DNA from: Bog-257 sp963805985
GTDB taxonomy: Bacteria > Acidobacteriota > Terriglobia > Terriglobales > Acidobacteriaceae
NCBI GenBank assembly: GCA_963805985.1
Contig: CAWDWG010000009.1
Location: forward strand, 62,001 to 126,000
DNA: 64,000 nucleotides
Reading direction: 5' to 3'
Position numbers and translations under genes: made by a program. Below the pieces are notes generated by a model. That model was given only the letters and a program-made list of their open reading frames with translations. It did no database searches and was not told the DNA's origin. The stretch's first letter is position 1. Each line of letters starts with the position of its first letter. This document shows, piece by piece, positions 18,634 to 27,646 of the stretch.

Positions 18634-19111
18634 TGATCTGTCCTGCGGAACGTGACTTATTTACTGCGTCTACTGTGTGATCCCGACCTCCTGTGTCATC
18701 CCGACCGCGGGCTTCAGCCCGAGTGGAGGGACCTGCTGTTTGGTTCGGCTCAACCGGGCTGTCCGCTTCGGTCCCAATTCGCTCCACCGGAACCAATAAC
18801 CGGTAACCCCGCTTGGCGATTGTTCCAATGTAGTGCGGCTCGTCGCCGGAATCGACCAGCGCGCGGCGCAACTTCTTTATAGCGTTGTTGATGCTGTGGT
18901 CGAACTCGACAATCGTGTCGTCGGGCCAAAGTCTCTGGCGAATTTCGTCGCGAGTGACGATCTCGCCGTCGGCCTCGATCAGGATGCGCAGGATCTGCAG
19001 GGGTTGGTCGGAGAGAAGCAGGACGGCGCCGTCATCCTGGCGCAGTTCCCCCGCGCGCAGGTCAACCTCAAAGACTCCGAGGCGCACCCGTTGGGGCAGG
19101 GTCCCTTTCAT
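18476..19111 (-). CDS. Winged-helix DNA-binding fragment (N-terminal half of split regulator)
   Basis: 211 aa as read. Residues 8-110 are an OmpR-type winged helix closely matching the one at 13271-16351 (GELRQDDG, LLSDQPLQILRILIEADGEI, VEFDHSINNAIKKLRRALVD, GYRLLVPVERI). After about residue 120 the reading runs through an inserted palindromic cassette (18674-18741). From about 18640 it overlaps the TPR gene in the wrong frame, so the last 55 residues are out-of-frame junk. By comparison with CadC-like proteins, the ancestral gene ran winged helix, membrane helix, TPR over 16690-19111. Either a true break or an assembly indel. Confidence 0.75.
   Translation of the reverse strand: MKGTLPQRVRLGVFEVDLRAGELRQDDGAVLLLSDQPLQILRILIEADGEIVTRDEIRQRLWPDDTIVEFDHSINNAIKKLRRALVDSGDEPHYIGTIAKRGYRLLVPVERIGTEADSPVEPNQTAGPSTRAEARGRDDTGGRDHTVDAVNKSRSAGQIIAEPAAPFPLDVAGCRRSNGMCPRTCRGVVLASAPAAQTHRARHDSARRLRQ
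18674..18741 (-). repeat. Palindromic cassette inside the winged-helix/TPR linker
   Basis: The stretch contains CGGGCTTCAGCCCG flanked by a GTCATCCCGACC phrase and a GGAGGGACCTGCT phrase. These match the intergenic cassettes at 36316-36361, 37295-37393 and 48010-48046. The GATCCCGACC phrase is partly doubled at its left end. Here the cassette is translated as linker of the winged-helix gene, close to the place where the reading frame breaks. Confidence 0.65.
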
Positions 19112-19598
19112 GGCAGCGTGTCCTCAGAAAGTTGAGCAAGTGTACTACGGGATGAAGGGCCGTGAGAAGGAGCGCAGTTCGCAGGGCGGCACAATCGTAG
19201 CCCAGCACGTGAGTGCTGGGGATGGTTTGGCATCTTGCTCAGAGTCCCTTCAGGGACGGCACAAAACCGGACATTCGAAAAACTCGTGCCGTTTTGCGCC
19301 GTAGTCCGCTGAACTGACGACAGTCCCTTCCCCATTTCAACGACTTAGGCCGCGGTTGCAGGAAAGTTAGACGAAGGTTACCTCGCGTGCCTTGTCAGTG
19401 AAACCGGACGGCCGCAGACTCGTCCGCAATTCAGCCGTGAAGTCGCGGCGTTCCCGGCAGGGTGGTTCAGACTTCGCGGCGGGGTGAAAAGCACAACAAA
19501 TATTGGTAGCGGCGACTCCCGGCCAGCGCTGTCGCAAATCGATTTTGAAGATCCCGGCGGTTGCTCCCTCCGCCCTTAACCGAAGAAGGAGAACCTGT
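19112..19598. other. Intergenic region with a palindromic cassette
   Basis: 487 bases between the winged-helix gene (minus) and the GloVer pseudogene (plus). It holds the cassette at 19198-19262. The last 55 bases, from CGGTTGCTCCCTCCGCCC, match the leader directly before the intact GloVer gene at 21072. Confidence 0.6.
19198..19262. repeat. Palindromic intergenic cassette (CCCAGC/GCTGGG type)
   Basis: Two nested palindromes, CCCAGCACGTGAGTGCTGGG and GTCCCTTCAGGGAC. The same arrangement with different arm sequence occurs at 35457-35527 and 44110-44157. Confidence 0.6.
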
Positions 19599-20896
19599 AT
19601 GAACTGCAACGTAAGCGAATTTCTCCAAAGATCGCTCTGTGCGTTCGATGATTGTTGCGGGCATTTCATTGGCAATTGCGCTTACCGCCCAGGAGCGCTC
19701 GCCGCGTGGCAAACGTCACCTCGCTTTACACTATTTACTGGGGGCCAGGACGGACGGGCACTCCGGCTGCGGCTGACCATAGACACGGCGGGACAATCTA
19801 TATGCACCATATCAACGGAGGTTCGTCAAACAGCGCCGGGGGTGATGCGGAGTGGCTTTCGAGCTGAAACATCTAGGGATCCGGCTGGACCCTCATCCAA
19901 TTTACGAATTCAAGGGAGGAAACGATGGTTACAACCCCAGGGCGGTGATCGTTTTTGGACCGCGAGTGGCTTCTCTACGGCACTAACGTACTTGTGGTGG
20001 TGCGAATGGCACCGGTACCGCGTATGTCATTACAGCCACCGGCAAGTGCCTGCAAAAGCAGTAATCTGCTTTCTGGTCTGAAACGGTGCTCCATTCTTCG
20101 GGTCAGGGAACTGACGCCATGTACCCCATATCCAGCCTTGTTTCCGATCAAGCCGGAAACCTCTACGGCACGCAACGGGTCGGAGGTGCTAATGGCGCCT
20201 GAACCGTGTATGAGCTGACTAAGTCCGGCAGTTCCATGGAGCGAGAAACCGTCTCCACTCTTTCCTCGGTTCTCCCAACGATGGGGTTCAGCCCGATGCA
20301 GCGCTGATCTTTGATGCGGCTGGGAACCTTTATGGAACGACGTCAATGGCGGAACCAACGGTGATGGGAGTGTTTTCCAGCTGACGCCTCCAACGGGGGT
20401 TGGAACGAAAGTGTTCTCTACAACTTCAGCGGCAACTCTGTTGGACTCACTATCCGCGGGTACGTTAGTCATGGATCAAGAGGGAAATCTCTACGGTACG
20501 ACCTATCAACGGAGCGGTGCTCAATTCTGAGCTTAGTCACTCGAATGGGCAATGGAATGCCACGGCACTCTATACCGCCCTGGACTTTCAGGGCGGAGCT
20601 ATGCGATGGCCTTCTCAGCAATGAATCGACAGCCAGGGCAACCTCTATGGCGTTAGCGCAGTGGGCAGCAACGGCGGCGAGCGACAGCGGAGACGGGTTT
20701 GTTTTCAAGCTCAACGAAGTCCAACGGCACGTGGACTCTTACGGACCTGCACGACTTCGACGGCAGCGATGGCAAAGAGCCTGACGGTCCAGTAATGCTG
20801 GATACCGCCGGTAATCTGTGGGGAACGGCGGGAATCGGCGGCCAGGGCTGCGGTAGCAATGGTTGCGGCGTGGTCTGGGAAATCACCGCGCAGTAA
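19599..20896 (+). pseudogene. Decayed GloVer-repeat gene
   Basis: Starts with ATG after AGGAG, with a leader and first codons matching the intact gene at 21072. Family pieces are spread over all three frames: MIVAGISLAIALTAQE (signal peptide), SDQAGNLYGTQRVGGANGA followed by an in-frame TGA at 20200-20202 and then TVYELTKSG, FDAAGNLYGTT, GGTNGDGSVFQLTPP, LVMDQEGNLYGTTY, and the intact tail NGCGVVWEITAQ at 20849-20896. Several indels and at least one nonsense codon make it non-functional. It is a tandem duplicate of the gene that follows. Confidence 0.85.
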
Positions 20897-21071
20897 GGCG
20901 ACGAAACAATGTCGGGCCGGCCTTGCGCGAGCATCGTCGGCCCGTTCCGCTCTAGTTCCACGACCGAGGTGGTCCGAATGCTGGTAGCGCCAGCCAAGCA
21001 TCGCCGCATCCGGACCTGGCGATTGCCCGGCGGTTGCTCCCTCCGCCCGTAACAGAACAGAGGAGAACTTT

Positions 21072-22355
21072 ATGCACACGAAAGTAAGCGCATCGAAAAT
21101 CGGTCTGCTGATTGTGATCGCCATGGCTGCGGCTTCAGCTTCGCTGGCCGCACAGGAGAAACCGGCATACTGGCACATCACCACGCTGTACGCCTTCACC
21201 GGCAATGCTGATGGAGCCGTACCTTTCGGGGGCGTGGTTCTCGATCCGGCCGGCAATGCGTACGGAACTACTGCGTATGGTGGCAGTGGGGGCGGAGTAG
21301 TGTTCAAGGTTGACCCCAGAGGGCACGAAAGCCTGCTGCACACGTTTACCGGGTATCCCGACGGCGCCAATCCTAACGAAGGCGTGACTCGCGACAGCTC
21401 GGGGCGGCTCTACGGATTAACTGCATTTCTCGTGCTTTACGAGTTACAGCCCAGCGCCACTTTTTGTGCTGCAGTTCTGTGTCCCTGGAAGGAAAGCATT
21501 CTATACAGCAACTTCAACGATGGCCAGCTTTTGGGTATCCCCACGGGCCTCCCAATCGTTGACCCGCAGGGGAATGTTTACGCAGTGTCAAATGATAATG
21601 GTACCGGAACCAATTGTACTGACGGCTGTGGGTTTGCTTTCAAAGTTGATCCGGAGGGGCAGGAAACGGTGATCTATAACTTCCAGGGCGGCTCCGCTGA
21701 TGGCGGATGGCCAACGGGCCCGCTATTGTTGGCGGCAGACGGAAGCCTCTACGGCACTACTGATATCGGAGGCACGAGTGGCAACGGGACTGTCTACAAG
21801 ATCGACCCCAACGGCAACGAAAGTGTCCTGTACAGCTTCACTGGCGGAAGCGACGGCGGAGTTCCCCAAACTGGTGTGATTGCGGACGGAGAAGGGAACC
21901 TTTACGGCACCACCCTAATCGGTGGGCAGTCTGGCCCCGGATGTGTCTACGGTGGTACCTGCGGAGTCGTATTCAAACTGAGTCCCAATCAGAATGGAAG
22001 CTGGACCGAGTCCGTCTTCTACAGCTTTCCGGGAGGCGCCGATGGTGCAAATCCCCATGGGCTACTTAGAGATAGTCAAGGCAATTTCTACGGCACCACA
22101 ATCTCCGGCGGAGCCTGCCTGTATGGTCCCTATTGCGGAGCAGTGTACAAGCTGGATTCCGCGGCTAATGAGACCACGCTCTGGAATTTCACTGCCGGAA
22201 CGGACGGGCTTGAACCGGGATACGGATCTCTGGTGATGGACCAGCAGGGTAGTCTGTACGGCACTACCCTATACGGCGGTGACAATAACGCCACCAACCC
22301 TACCTGCACCACCTACGGGCCGGGCTGTGGAGTGGTCTTCAAGCTCACGCCATAA
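21072..22355 (+). CDS. Secreted GloVer-repeat beta-propeller protein
   Basis: 427 aa. Signal peptide (KIGLLIVIAMAAASASLAAQE), then about eight GloVer repeats with LYGTT/AYGTT motifs and the glycine-rich GG-x-x-GxVFKxD/L segments, ending GCGVVFKLTP. Start ATG preceded by AGAGGAG. It is the intact partner of the pseudogene just upstream, sharing the 5' leader, and a relative of the gene at 18-1244. Exported, function unknown. A strong hairpin follows at 22369-22399. Confidence 0.87.
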   Translation: MHTKVSASKIGLLIVIAMAAASASLAAQEKPAYWHITTLYAFTGNADGAVPFGGVVLDPAGNAYGTTAYGGSGGGVVFKVDPRGHESLLHTFTGYPDGANPNEGVTRDSSGRLYGLTAFLVLYELQPSATFCAAVLCPWKESILYSNFNDGQLLGIPTGLPIVDPQGNVYAVSNDNGTGTNCTDGCGFAFKVDPEGQETVIYNFQGGSADGGWPTGPLLLAADGSLYGTTDIGGTSGNGTVYKIDPNGNESVLYSFTGGSDGGVPQTGVIADGEGNLYGTTLIGGQSGPGCVYGGTCGVVFKLSPNQNGSWTESVFYSFPGGADGANPHGLLRDSQGNFYGTTISGGACLYGPYCGAVYKLDSAANETTLWNFTAGTDGLEPGYGSLVMDQQGSLYGTTLYGGDNNATNPTCTTYGPGCGVVFKLTP

Positions 22356-22368
22356 CAACCGACAAACG

Positions 22369-22399
22369 AGCGATGCCGGGATCGCTGCCCGGCATCGCT
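22369..22399 (+). terminator. Terminator hairpin after GloVer gene
   Basis: Perfect 12-bp stem AGCGATGCCGGG / CCCGGCATCGCT with a 7-base loop, 14 bases after the stop codon. Only a short T-run (TTTCG) follows. Confidence 0.6.
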
Positions 22400-22721
22400 T
22401 TCGACACCTCCGATCAGTGCCGATATGTCGGCCGGCATCCGGCAACCGCATTGGCACCACCACTTGGCCGTACAACGCCCAACCTACCAAACTGGGCACC
22501 GATCTGACCACTTCCGAGTGGATTGTCGGCAATTCGGCAATCCTCGTGCGGCGAGGTCGTCGGAGATTACCTGTTGTGAAATCCCTTATTGCAAGTAATC
22601 CGGGGGATGACGGGGCAAGCAGTAGCGGGACTGAATTCCAAGCCTGACCGAAAGCGATTCAGCCGGATATGGGTGCGATGAGAAAAACGGACGGAGCCCT
22701 TGGGTGTTCTTCCGGTTTGGC
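22400..22721. other. Intergenic region without recognisable gene
   Basis: About 320 bases between two convergent terminators. No open frame shows family features and no repeat was recognised. Confidence 0.5.
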
Positions 22722-22756
22722 AAGTGCCCGATTATCCTTTCGAATACCGGGCACTT
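22722..22756 (-). terminator. Terminator hairpin after cspA
   Basis: 9-bp perfect arms AAGTGCCCG / CGGGCACTT with a 17-base loop, 10 bases downstream of the cspA stop on the minus strand. Confidence 0.55.
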
Positions 22757-22766
22757 CACAGCCAAT

Positions 22767-22967
22767 TTAGACAGCCTGAACGTTCTCTGCCTGTAGACCC
22801 TTGGGGCCTTTGGTGACGGCAAACTGCACCCTTTGACCTTCTTGCAAGCTGCGAAAGCCGCCGGCTTGAATGGCTGAGAAATGCACGAAAACGTCTTCGC
22901 CGTTCTCACGTGAAATGAAGCCGAAACCCTTGGCGTCGTTGAACCACTTAACTGTTCCTTGTTCCAT
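22767..22967 (-). CDS. cspA: Cold-shock protein CspA family
   Basis: 66 aa, the usual size. A single cold-shock OB fold with both RNA-binding motifs: KGFGFI (RNP1, 13-18) and DVFVHF (RNP2, 25-30). It opens with GTVKWFN and ends KGLQAENVQAV. It acts as an RNA chaperone that melts secondary structure. The ATG has TAGGA 9 bases upstream. The leader is long (see 22968-23092), as for other cold-shock genes. Confidence 0.95.
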   Translation of the reverse strand: MEQGTVKWFNDAKGFGFISRENGEDVFVHFSAIQAGGFRSLQEGQRVQFAVTKGPKGLQAENVQAV

Positions 22968-23092
22968 GCTGATATTCCTACCTTTTATCTGAATTTCTGC
23001 TGAGGAAGAATCGCTGCCGTGAGAGCAGGTGACGCTTGGTTGGCGGAACCGACTATCAACTGGGGTGAATCAAACTTAGCGGGATAATTATA
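22968..23092 (-). promoter_or_regulatory. Candidate cspA promoter and long 5' leader
   Basis: TATAAT on the minus strand at 23092-23087 would give a leader of about 110 bases. No good -35 box was found at the right distance. Long structured leaders are the rule for cold-shock genes (family knowledge); the structure was not computed here. The rest of the gap up to 23312 shows nothing else. Confidence 0.4.
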
Positions 23093-23312
23093 CTGCGCCA
23101 GGGCTCAAAACCGCTCAGCATTTTTATCCGGCACCGGCTGCTCGCCACGATGCGTGAGTGCCATCACTTCACAAAGGACATTACCAATTGCCGCGGTCAG
23201 TGCCATGGACGACGCTCTCTTGCTTCTACAACGCACATTCTGGGTTCGCTAACTGGCGTAACATCGCCATTTCACTCATTGATGGGTTTCCTGGCGCGGC
23301 AACCGGGGGGCA

Positions 23313-24047
23313 ATGAGTGATAACGCTGTTATCGCCATTTACAAACCGCTCTTCCGATCCAAAAGAGAAATTGGGGTGTCTAAGCTTCTGATGGCTCGGC
23401 GATTCACAATCGGCGTCATAGCTGTCGTACTCGCAGGGTTTCTATGGCTCCCCATGTATGTTCACTTCTTAAGAAATCGGGCGGACTTTATGCTGCAAAC
23501 CGCCTACGAGCTTTCTGAACAGAAACAGACTCCGACTGTCGCGCAACTCCGTGAACTGTACGGTACTCGGCTCAAGCAACTGGATGGGTGCGCCGGCTTG
23601 GACTGCGGCTACGAAGTAACCTTCTCGAATCGCTCCCTCGCCGCCCTGCGCCTTGTGCCTTACGCCGAGATGCAGGCGTACTTCAGGGTCAGACACGGTG
23701 CTGTGCTAGGCGAGATGCTGAATTACACGACACAGGTCGAGCATCGTTACAGCGTGGTAACCCACGTCCAGACTGACATCTGCGACACATGTCAAGCTTT
23801 CGCTATTGACCCGTGGATTGAGTCTTCGCCAGTGAATACGAACGGAGTGGTGGAGATTGGGAGCAAGACACCTGCAAGCAGCAGACGCGCCGTTCTCTCA
23901 CTTAACACTCGTTGTCTGACACAAGGCGGCTGCGTTACGGTGGCTGACTTACTCCCGACAGTGTGGAGAAGAACGGCGGACAAAAGGATCGCGTGCAGGA
24001 TTCAGACCGATAAAGGCTGGGTTGAGAAACCAGCGGGTTGGCCGTAA
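23313..24047 (+). CDS. Hypothetical single-pass membrane protein
   Basis: 244 aa, no family recognised. One membrane helix at about 30-50 (FTIGVIAVVLAGFLWLPMYV), followed by an outer domain with seven or eight cysteines (CAGLDCG, DICDTC, TRCLTQGGC, RIACRI), which suggests disulfides in an oxidising compartment. The ATG follows a run of six G; later starts (GTG 23376, ATG 23391) would still keep the helix. Monocistronic. Confidence 0.55.
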   Translation: MSDNAVIAIYKPLFRSKREIGVSKLLMARRFTIGVIAVVLAGFLWLPMYVHFLRNRADFMLQTAYELSEQKQTPTVAQLRELYGTRLKQLDGCAGLDCGYEVTFSNRSLAALRLVPYAEMQAYFRVRHGAVLGEMLNYTTQVEHRYSVVTHVQTDICDTCQAFAIDPWIESSPVNTNGVVEIGSKTPASSRRAVLSLNTRCLTQGGCVTVADLLPTVWRRTADKRIACRIQTDKGWVEKPAGWP

Positions 24048-24189
24048 CTATCGATATATCCCCCCCATAGCACAAGTAATTCCGCAGGGAGCGGGTCCAG
24101 CAAGAACGGGCATAGTATTGGGCATACTCGGGAGGAAGGGGACAACTCTTCCGCTCACGATTCTGCCGCTAATCCCTTGCCACAGTGAT

Positions 24190-24276
24190 TGGTGCCGGGA
24201 GGGGGGGTCGAACCCCCATGACCCGAAGGTCGGCGGATTTTGAGTCCGCTGCGTCTGCCAGTTCCGCCATCCCGGC
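24190..24276 (-). tRNA. tRNA-Leu (anticodon CAA)
   Basis: On the minus strand the acceptor GCCGGGA pairs with TCCCGGC, followed by A and an encoded CCA. The anticodon stem GCGGA/TCCGC holds the loop CTCAAAA, giving anticodon CAA (Leu, UUG codon). A long variable arm (GACC-TTCG-GGTC) marks a class II tRNA. T-arm GGGGGTTCGACCCCC. 87 bases including CCA. Confidence 0.95.
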
Positions 24277-24766
24277 TTGAGGATGGGCTTGATGGTACGC
24301 GAGGCGTGTCAGCCAACATCCACCCTTTGCTGACGGCCCTCGCTTACTCCATGATTCTGGATTTCCAGTATCGCATACCTGCCGTAGCACTCCAACTGAA
24401 CCGCGAACCCGTGCAATGCCGAGCGTCTACGCCTGCCGGCATTGTGCGCTCCATCAGCTCAGCTCAAGGATTCGGCGGATCGAATGAAAATCAGACTCCG
24501 CTGACTCCAGTTTATTTCAGATTTCTTTCCTGGGCTATCAAGCCGGCATTTGCGCAGAATCAGTAGCTTATCGGCAATCGTGCCTATGTCAATAACTTAA
24601 CAACGAATTCCCGTTAGCCAACATTCCAGCTCTCACATCCTTCTTACTATGTATCGCCGCGATAACAAGCGGCTGCACTTTTGGCCCTTCGTACCCGCCT
24701 GGCTTTGGCATTCGTGGTTGCGATGCTGCCAGGCTAACTGGCCCTACTAAATGGAGACTAAACATC
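24277..24766. other. Intergenic region without recognisable gene
   Basis: 490 bases upstream of both the tRNA (minus) and the secreted protein gene (plus). It should hold both promoters; I could not place them. No repeat or convincing reading frame. Confidence 0.5.
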
Positions 24767-25231
24767 ATGAAGACATTATTTGCATCATGGCTGCTGGCGG
24801 CAGGATTGATCTTGAGTCTCGCGGCGATCGCGCCGGCGCAGGACCGGTCGTCAGCGCCATCCTCGAATAACACGCCAATGTCCAGCCCGAATGATTACAA
24901 CACGGCTACCGACAACACTTATAACGCGGGCGCTCCTAATGCAAACAATCCGGCGGCGCAGGCCAGTACTCCCACGGCCAATACCAGCAAGGCCAACGTG
25001 CGAACGCTGTCGGGTTGTCTGCGGGAAGGCGCGGGCGCTAACGAGTACACGGTCTACGGCAACAACGCCAACTCCTGGGAAGTAGTGAGTAACAACGTCG
25101 ACCTAGCTGCCCACGTGGGACAGGCCGTCAAGGTTGCTTATGTTCCGCGGTCGGCGAATGGTAGCAACGGCGCCAACAAACCGCTGGTCGTGACCAATCT
25201 GGTGATGGTGAGCAGCAGCTGCGCCGAGTAA
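24767..25231 (+). CDS. Small secreted protein, low-complexity linker plus C-terminal domain
   Basis: 154 aa. Signal peptide (LFASWLLAAGLILSLAAIAPAQ), then about 60 residues rich in N, S, A, P and T. A compact C-terminal domain follows (about 78-154: TLSGCLREGAGANEYTVYG, a V-x-LAAHVGQAVKV segment, and LVMVSSSC), resembling the small OB-like secreted domains common in Acidobacteria (possibly DUF5818; not certain). The two Cys may form a disulfide. GGAG lies 9 bases ahead of the ATG. Function unknown. Confidence 0.7.
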   Translation: MKTLFASWLLAAGLILSLAAIAPAQDRSSAPSSNNTPMSSPNDYNTATDNTYNAGAPNANNPAAQASTPTANTSKANVRTLSGCLREGAGANEYTVYGNNANSWEVVSNNVDLAAHVGQAVKVAYVPRSANGSNGANKPLVVTNLVMVSSSCAE

Positions 25232-25297
25232 CCCAGCAGCTGCTCCCCGTAACCGAAGCTCGGTCCAAACTCGAATCGTAGGGAAAGAGTTGATGAA

Positions 25298-27646
25298 TCA
25301 GGGTGCGGGAGCCGTGGCGCCCAGCGACCTGGCGTGTGCTTCCGCACGTTGCTGATCGGCCGTGCGTCCCCGCTGTTGATAGAGCTTTGCCAGATAGAGC
25401 CAAGCCTCGCCAGCGTCGGGATCGAGTTGCACGGCCTGTTCCTGAAACGTAATCGCCTGCGCAAGATCGCCCAGGCGTCGCGAGCTGGCCGCTCGTCCCT
25501 GTGCCACTTCGAAGCTGAAGCTGCGCCCTTGATTCAGCGCCAGCAACTGCGGCGGCGCATTATGAACTGCCTGATCCAAAGCTTGCAAGGCTTCCTTCGG
25601 CCGTCCCATTTTCAGTTCCAGCCGCGCGACTTGAAGATAGGCATTCGCTTTCAAAACAGCATCGCCGCTGAATTTAATCGTCTCCTGCCACGCGTGCAAG
25701 GCTTCCGGAACGCGGTCCTGCTGCGTGTATAACTCTGCCAGCCGCGACCAGACCGCGGCATCCGCTTGCCCGGGAGTCAGCGACAACGCCGTGAGCCACT
25801 CCTGTTCGGCCTCGGCCCTACGGGAGCCGGCGTAGAGAATGTTCCCGCGAACCCAGTGCAGGCTTGAGCTGTCCGGAAAAATCAGTTGAGCATTATCGGT
25901 AGCGATGAGCGCTTCGCTGGTGCGACGTAGCGCCAGCAGAATGTAGGCCGAGTTGAGCCAGCGACGGAACGTCTTGGTATCGCGAGCGAGCGGCGTCGCG
26001 GGCATCGGCGCGGTCGGGCAGCTGATCTGCAGGCGACTGATCACGTCCTCATTCTTTGGCGTGTTCCGCACCAGCACCATGGCAACTTCGTCGAGGTAAA
26101 CCGGACGCCAGTTGGCAGCGTTGCACAGGCCCTGCATCTGGTCGAAGGCGATCTCTTCCGAATCGAGCTGCACGATGATGGTGTTGAGGTTGTACTTTTC
26201 CGCTTCCTGCTCCCAGCGCGGCGAGTCGAGCGGAGAGCCCAGCAACTCTCGCTCGCGCTCGAATGCCTCAACTCCGAAGGGAATCGAACGCCCGTCCATG
26301 TAGTCGCGATATTTCTCGCCCAGCTTCCACAGAATGAATCCGCCTTCGTTGAAGCTGTTGAATACCTCCGGCGGCAGGTTCTCTTTTACGACGAAGTCGG
26401 CCGCGGCCTCTGGAAACCACCAGCTCAAGCCCGCGCCAAAGTTGGTTCGGCTGTTGCTGGCGAGATAAATATGATCGCTGACGAACAGGACCGTGCAGAT
26501 CACTGCAATCGCCGCCATGGCTGCTGTTCCCGCAATCGCCAGCAACGATCGCGCGCGCACGTTCGGCAGCCGTCGACTCAGCTGCGCCGCGGCTGCGGAA
26601 AACACCGCGCCGCCGACCACGGTCACAAGGCAGGCGGTCAGCGCTTCCATGCGGACGTAATGCATGGTGGCGTAGAGCGCGCCGGCCAGCAGAATGGCCG
26701 AGCCGGGCCGCGCCTGCAAAAGCGCCGCGCATCCTCCGACAACCACCAGCAGCATGACAATCGCCAGTGAGGACTGGACGGGATGTTCCGAGAAACTTCC
26801 CATGGAGCCGTGCCAGCTCCAGTGGGCGCTTCCCCACTCGGCGATGAAGCGGGCGTGCGTTGCCATGGCGCGATTCTGGCGAACCAGCGCGCTGTAAAGA
26901 TTCCAGCCCCAGGGATTGATGATGGTCACGAGCGCGGTCGCCAGATACCACGGCCAGGCACGTCGCAGGCGGTCGAGCGCGGCCTGGCGCCTTGCCGTGC
27001 CGAACAACAGCTCCAGGATGTCGAGGCCGATGAAGCCGCCAATCAGAGCCAGGCCGGCGATGAATCCCAGATGCAGATTGACCCAGGCGACCATCAGCAG
27101 CGGCAGCCAGGCGAGCCGCGCTTGTCCGGTCTCGTAGTTCTCCCATAGCAGCGAAAGGTACGCCGCGAACAGCAGCGTGGTGAAGACCTCCGCGCGTGGA
27201 GCGCTACGCTGCGCAATCAGCGGGACTACGATGATGGCAATCGCCGCCGTAAACGCCGAGCCTCGGCGCAGAAGAATCGCGATCGTGCCCGCGCAAACGG
27301 CCGCGCCGAACCACGACAGCAAAGCGTAGCCGCCAATGAGATATAGGCCGTAGAACAGCACCTCGGCGCCGAAGGGGTAAATCCACGCCGTCCCTGACAC
27401 GGTGAAGGAGAAGACATCGGTGGAAGGAATCTGATGATGCTGAACGATCCAGCGGCCACTGGCCATTTGCCAGCCGAGATCGGGATCGGGCAGGGTGCGC
27501 AGCGCCGCCAGAAATGCATAGAGGATGGCGAGGACGGCGAGAAGCTGGAACAGACGCTTGTCGAGCGGAGTTGACTCTGGCGGTGCTGTAACCGGCATTT
27601 CCCCGGCCGGCAGCCGCGCCGGCTGAAACCAGTTGCGAACTCGCAT
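25298..27646 (-). CDS. Large multi-pass membrane protein with C-terminal TPRs
   Basis: About 782 aa. An N-terminal cytoplasmic tail is followed by roughly 10-11 membrane helices (about 30-400). The first loop carries RTLPDPDLGWQMASGRWIVQ, with the D-x-D-x-G pattern seen in membrane glycosyltransferases of the GT-C type and related proteins, although no transferase activity can be claimed. Residues 410-550 form a soluble outer domain, and about 560-770 contain TPRs (EAEQEWLTALSLTPGQADA, EALHAWQETIKF). The ATG overlaps the stop of the upstream peroxidase gene (TGATG), so the two are translationally coupled. Confidence 0.7.
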   Translation of the reverse strand: MRVRNWFQPARLPAGEMPVTAPPESTPLDKRLFQLLAVLAILYAFLAALRTLPDPDLGWQMASGRWIVQHHQIPSTDVFSFTVSGTAWIYPFGAEVLFYGLYLIGGYALLSWFGAAVCAGTIAILLRRGSAFTAAIAIIVVPLIAQRSAPRAEVFTTLLFAAYLSLLWENYETGQARLAWLPLLMVAWVNLHLGFIAGLALIGGFIGLDILELLFGTARRQAALDRLRRAWPWYLATALVTIINPWGWNLYSALVRQNRAMATHARFIAEWGSAHWSWHGSMGSFSEHPVQSSLAIVMLLVVVGGCAALLQARPGSAILLAGALYATMHYVRMEALTACLVTVVGGAVFSAAAAQLSRRLPNVRARSLLAIAGTAAMAAIAVICTVLFVSDHIYLASNSRTNFGAGLSWWFPEAAADFVVKENLPPEVFNSFNEGGFILWKLGEKYRDYMDGRSIPFGVEAFERERELLGSPLDSPRWEQEAEKYNLNTIIVQLDSEEIAFDQMQGLCNAANWRPVYLDEVAMVLVRNTPKNEDVISRLQISCPTAPMPATPLARDTKTFRRWLNSAYILLALRRTSEALIATDNAQLIFPDSSSLHWVRGNILYAGSRRAEAEQEWLTALSLTPGQADAAVWSRLAELYTQQDRVPEALHAWQETIKFSGDAVLKANAYLQVARLELKMGRPKEALQALDQAVHNAPPQLLALNQGRSFSFEVAQGRAASSRRLGDLAQAITFQEQAVQLDPDAGEAWLYLAKLYQQRGRTADQQRAEAHARSLGATAPAP

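Noticed and set aside
22430..22660. Possible small gene or relict between the GloVer gene and cspA
   Set aside because: Open frames here lack ribosome sites and any family resemblance.
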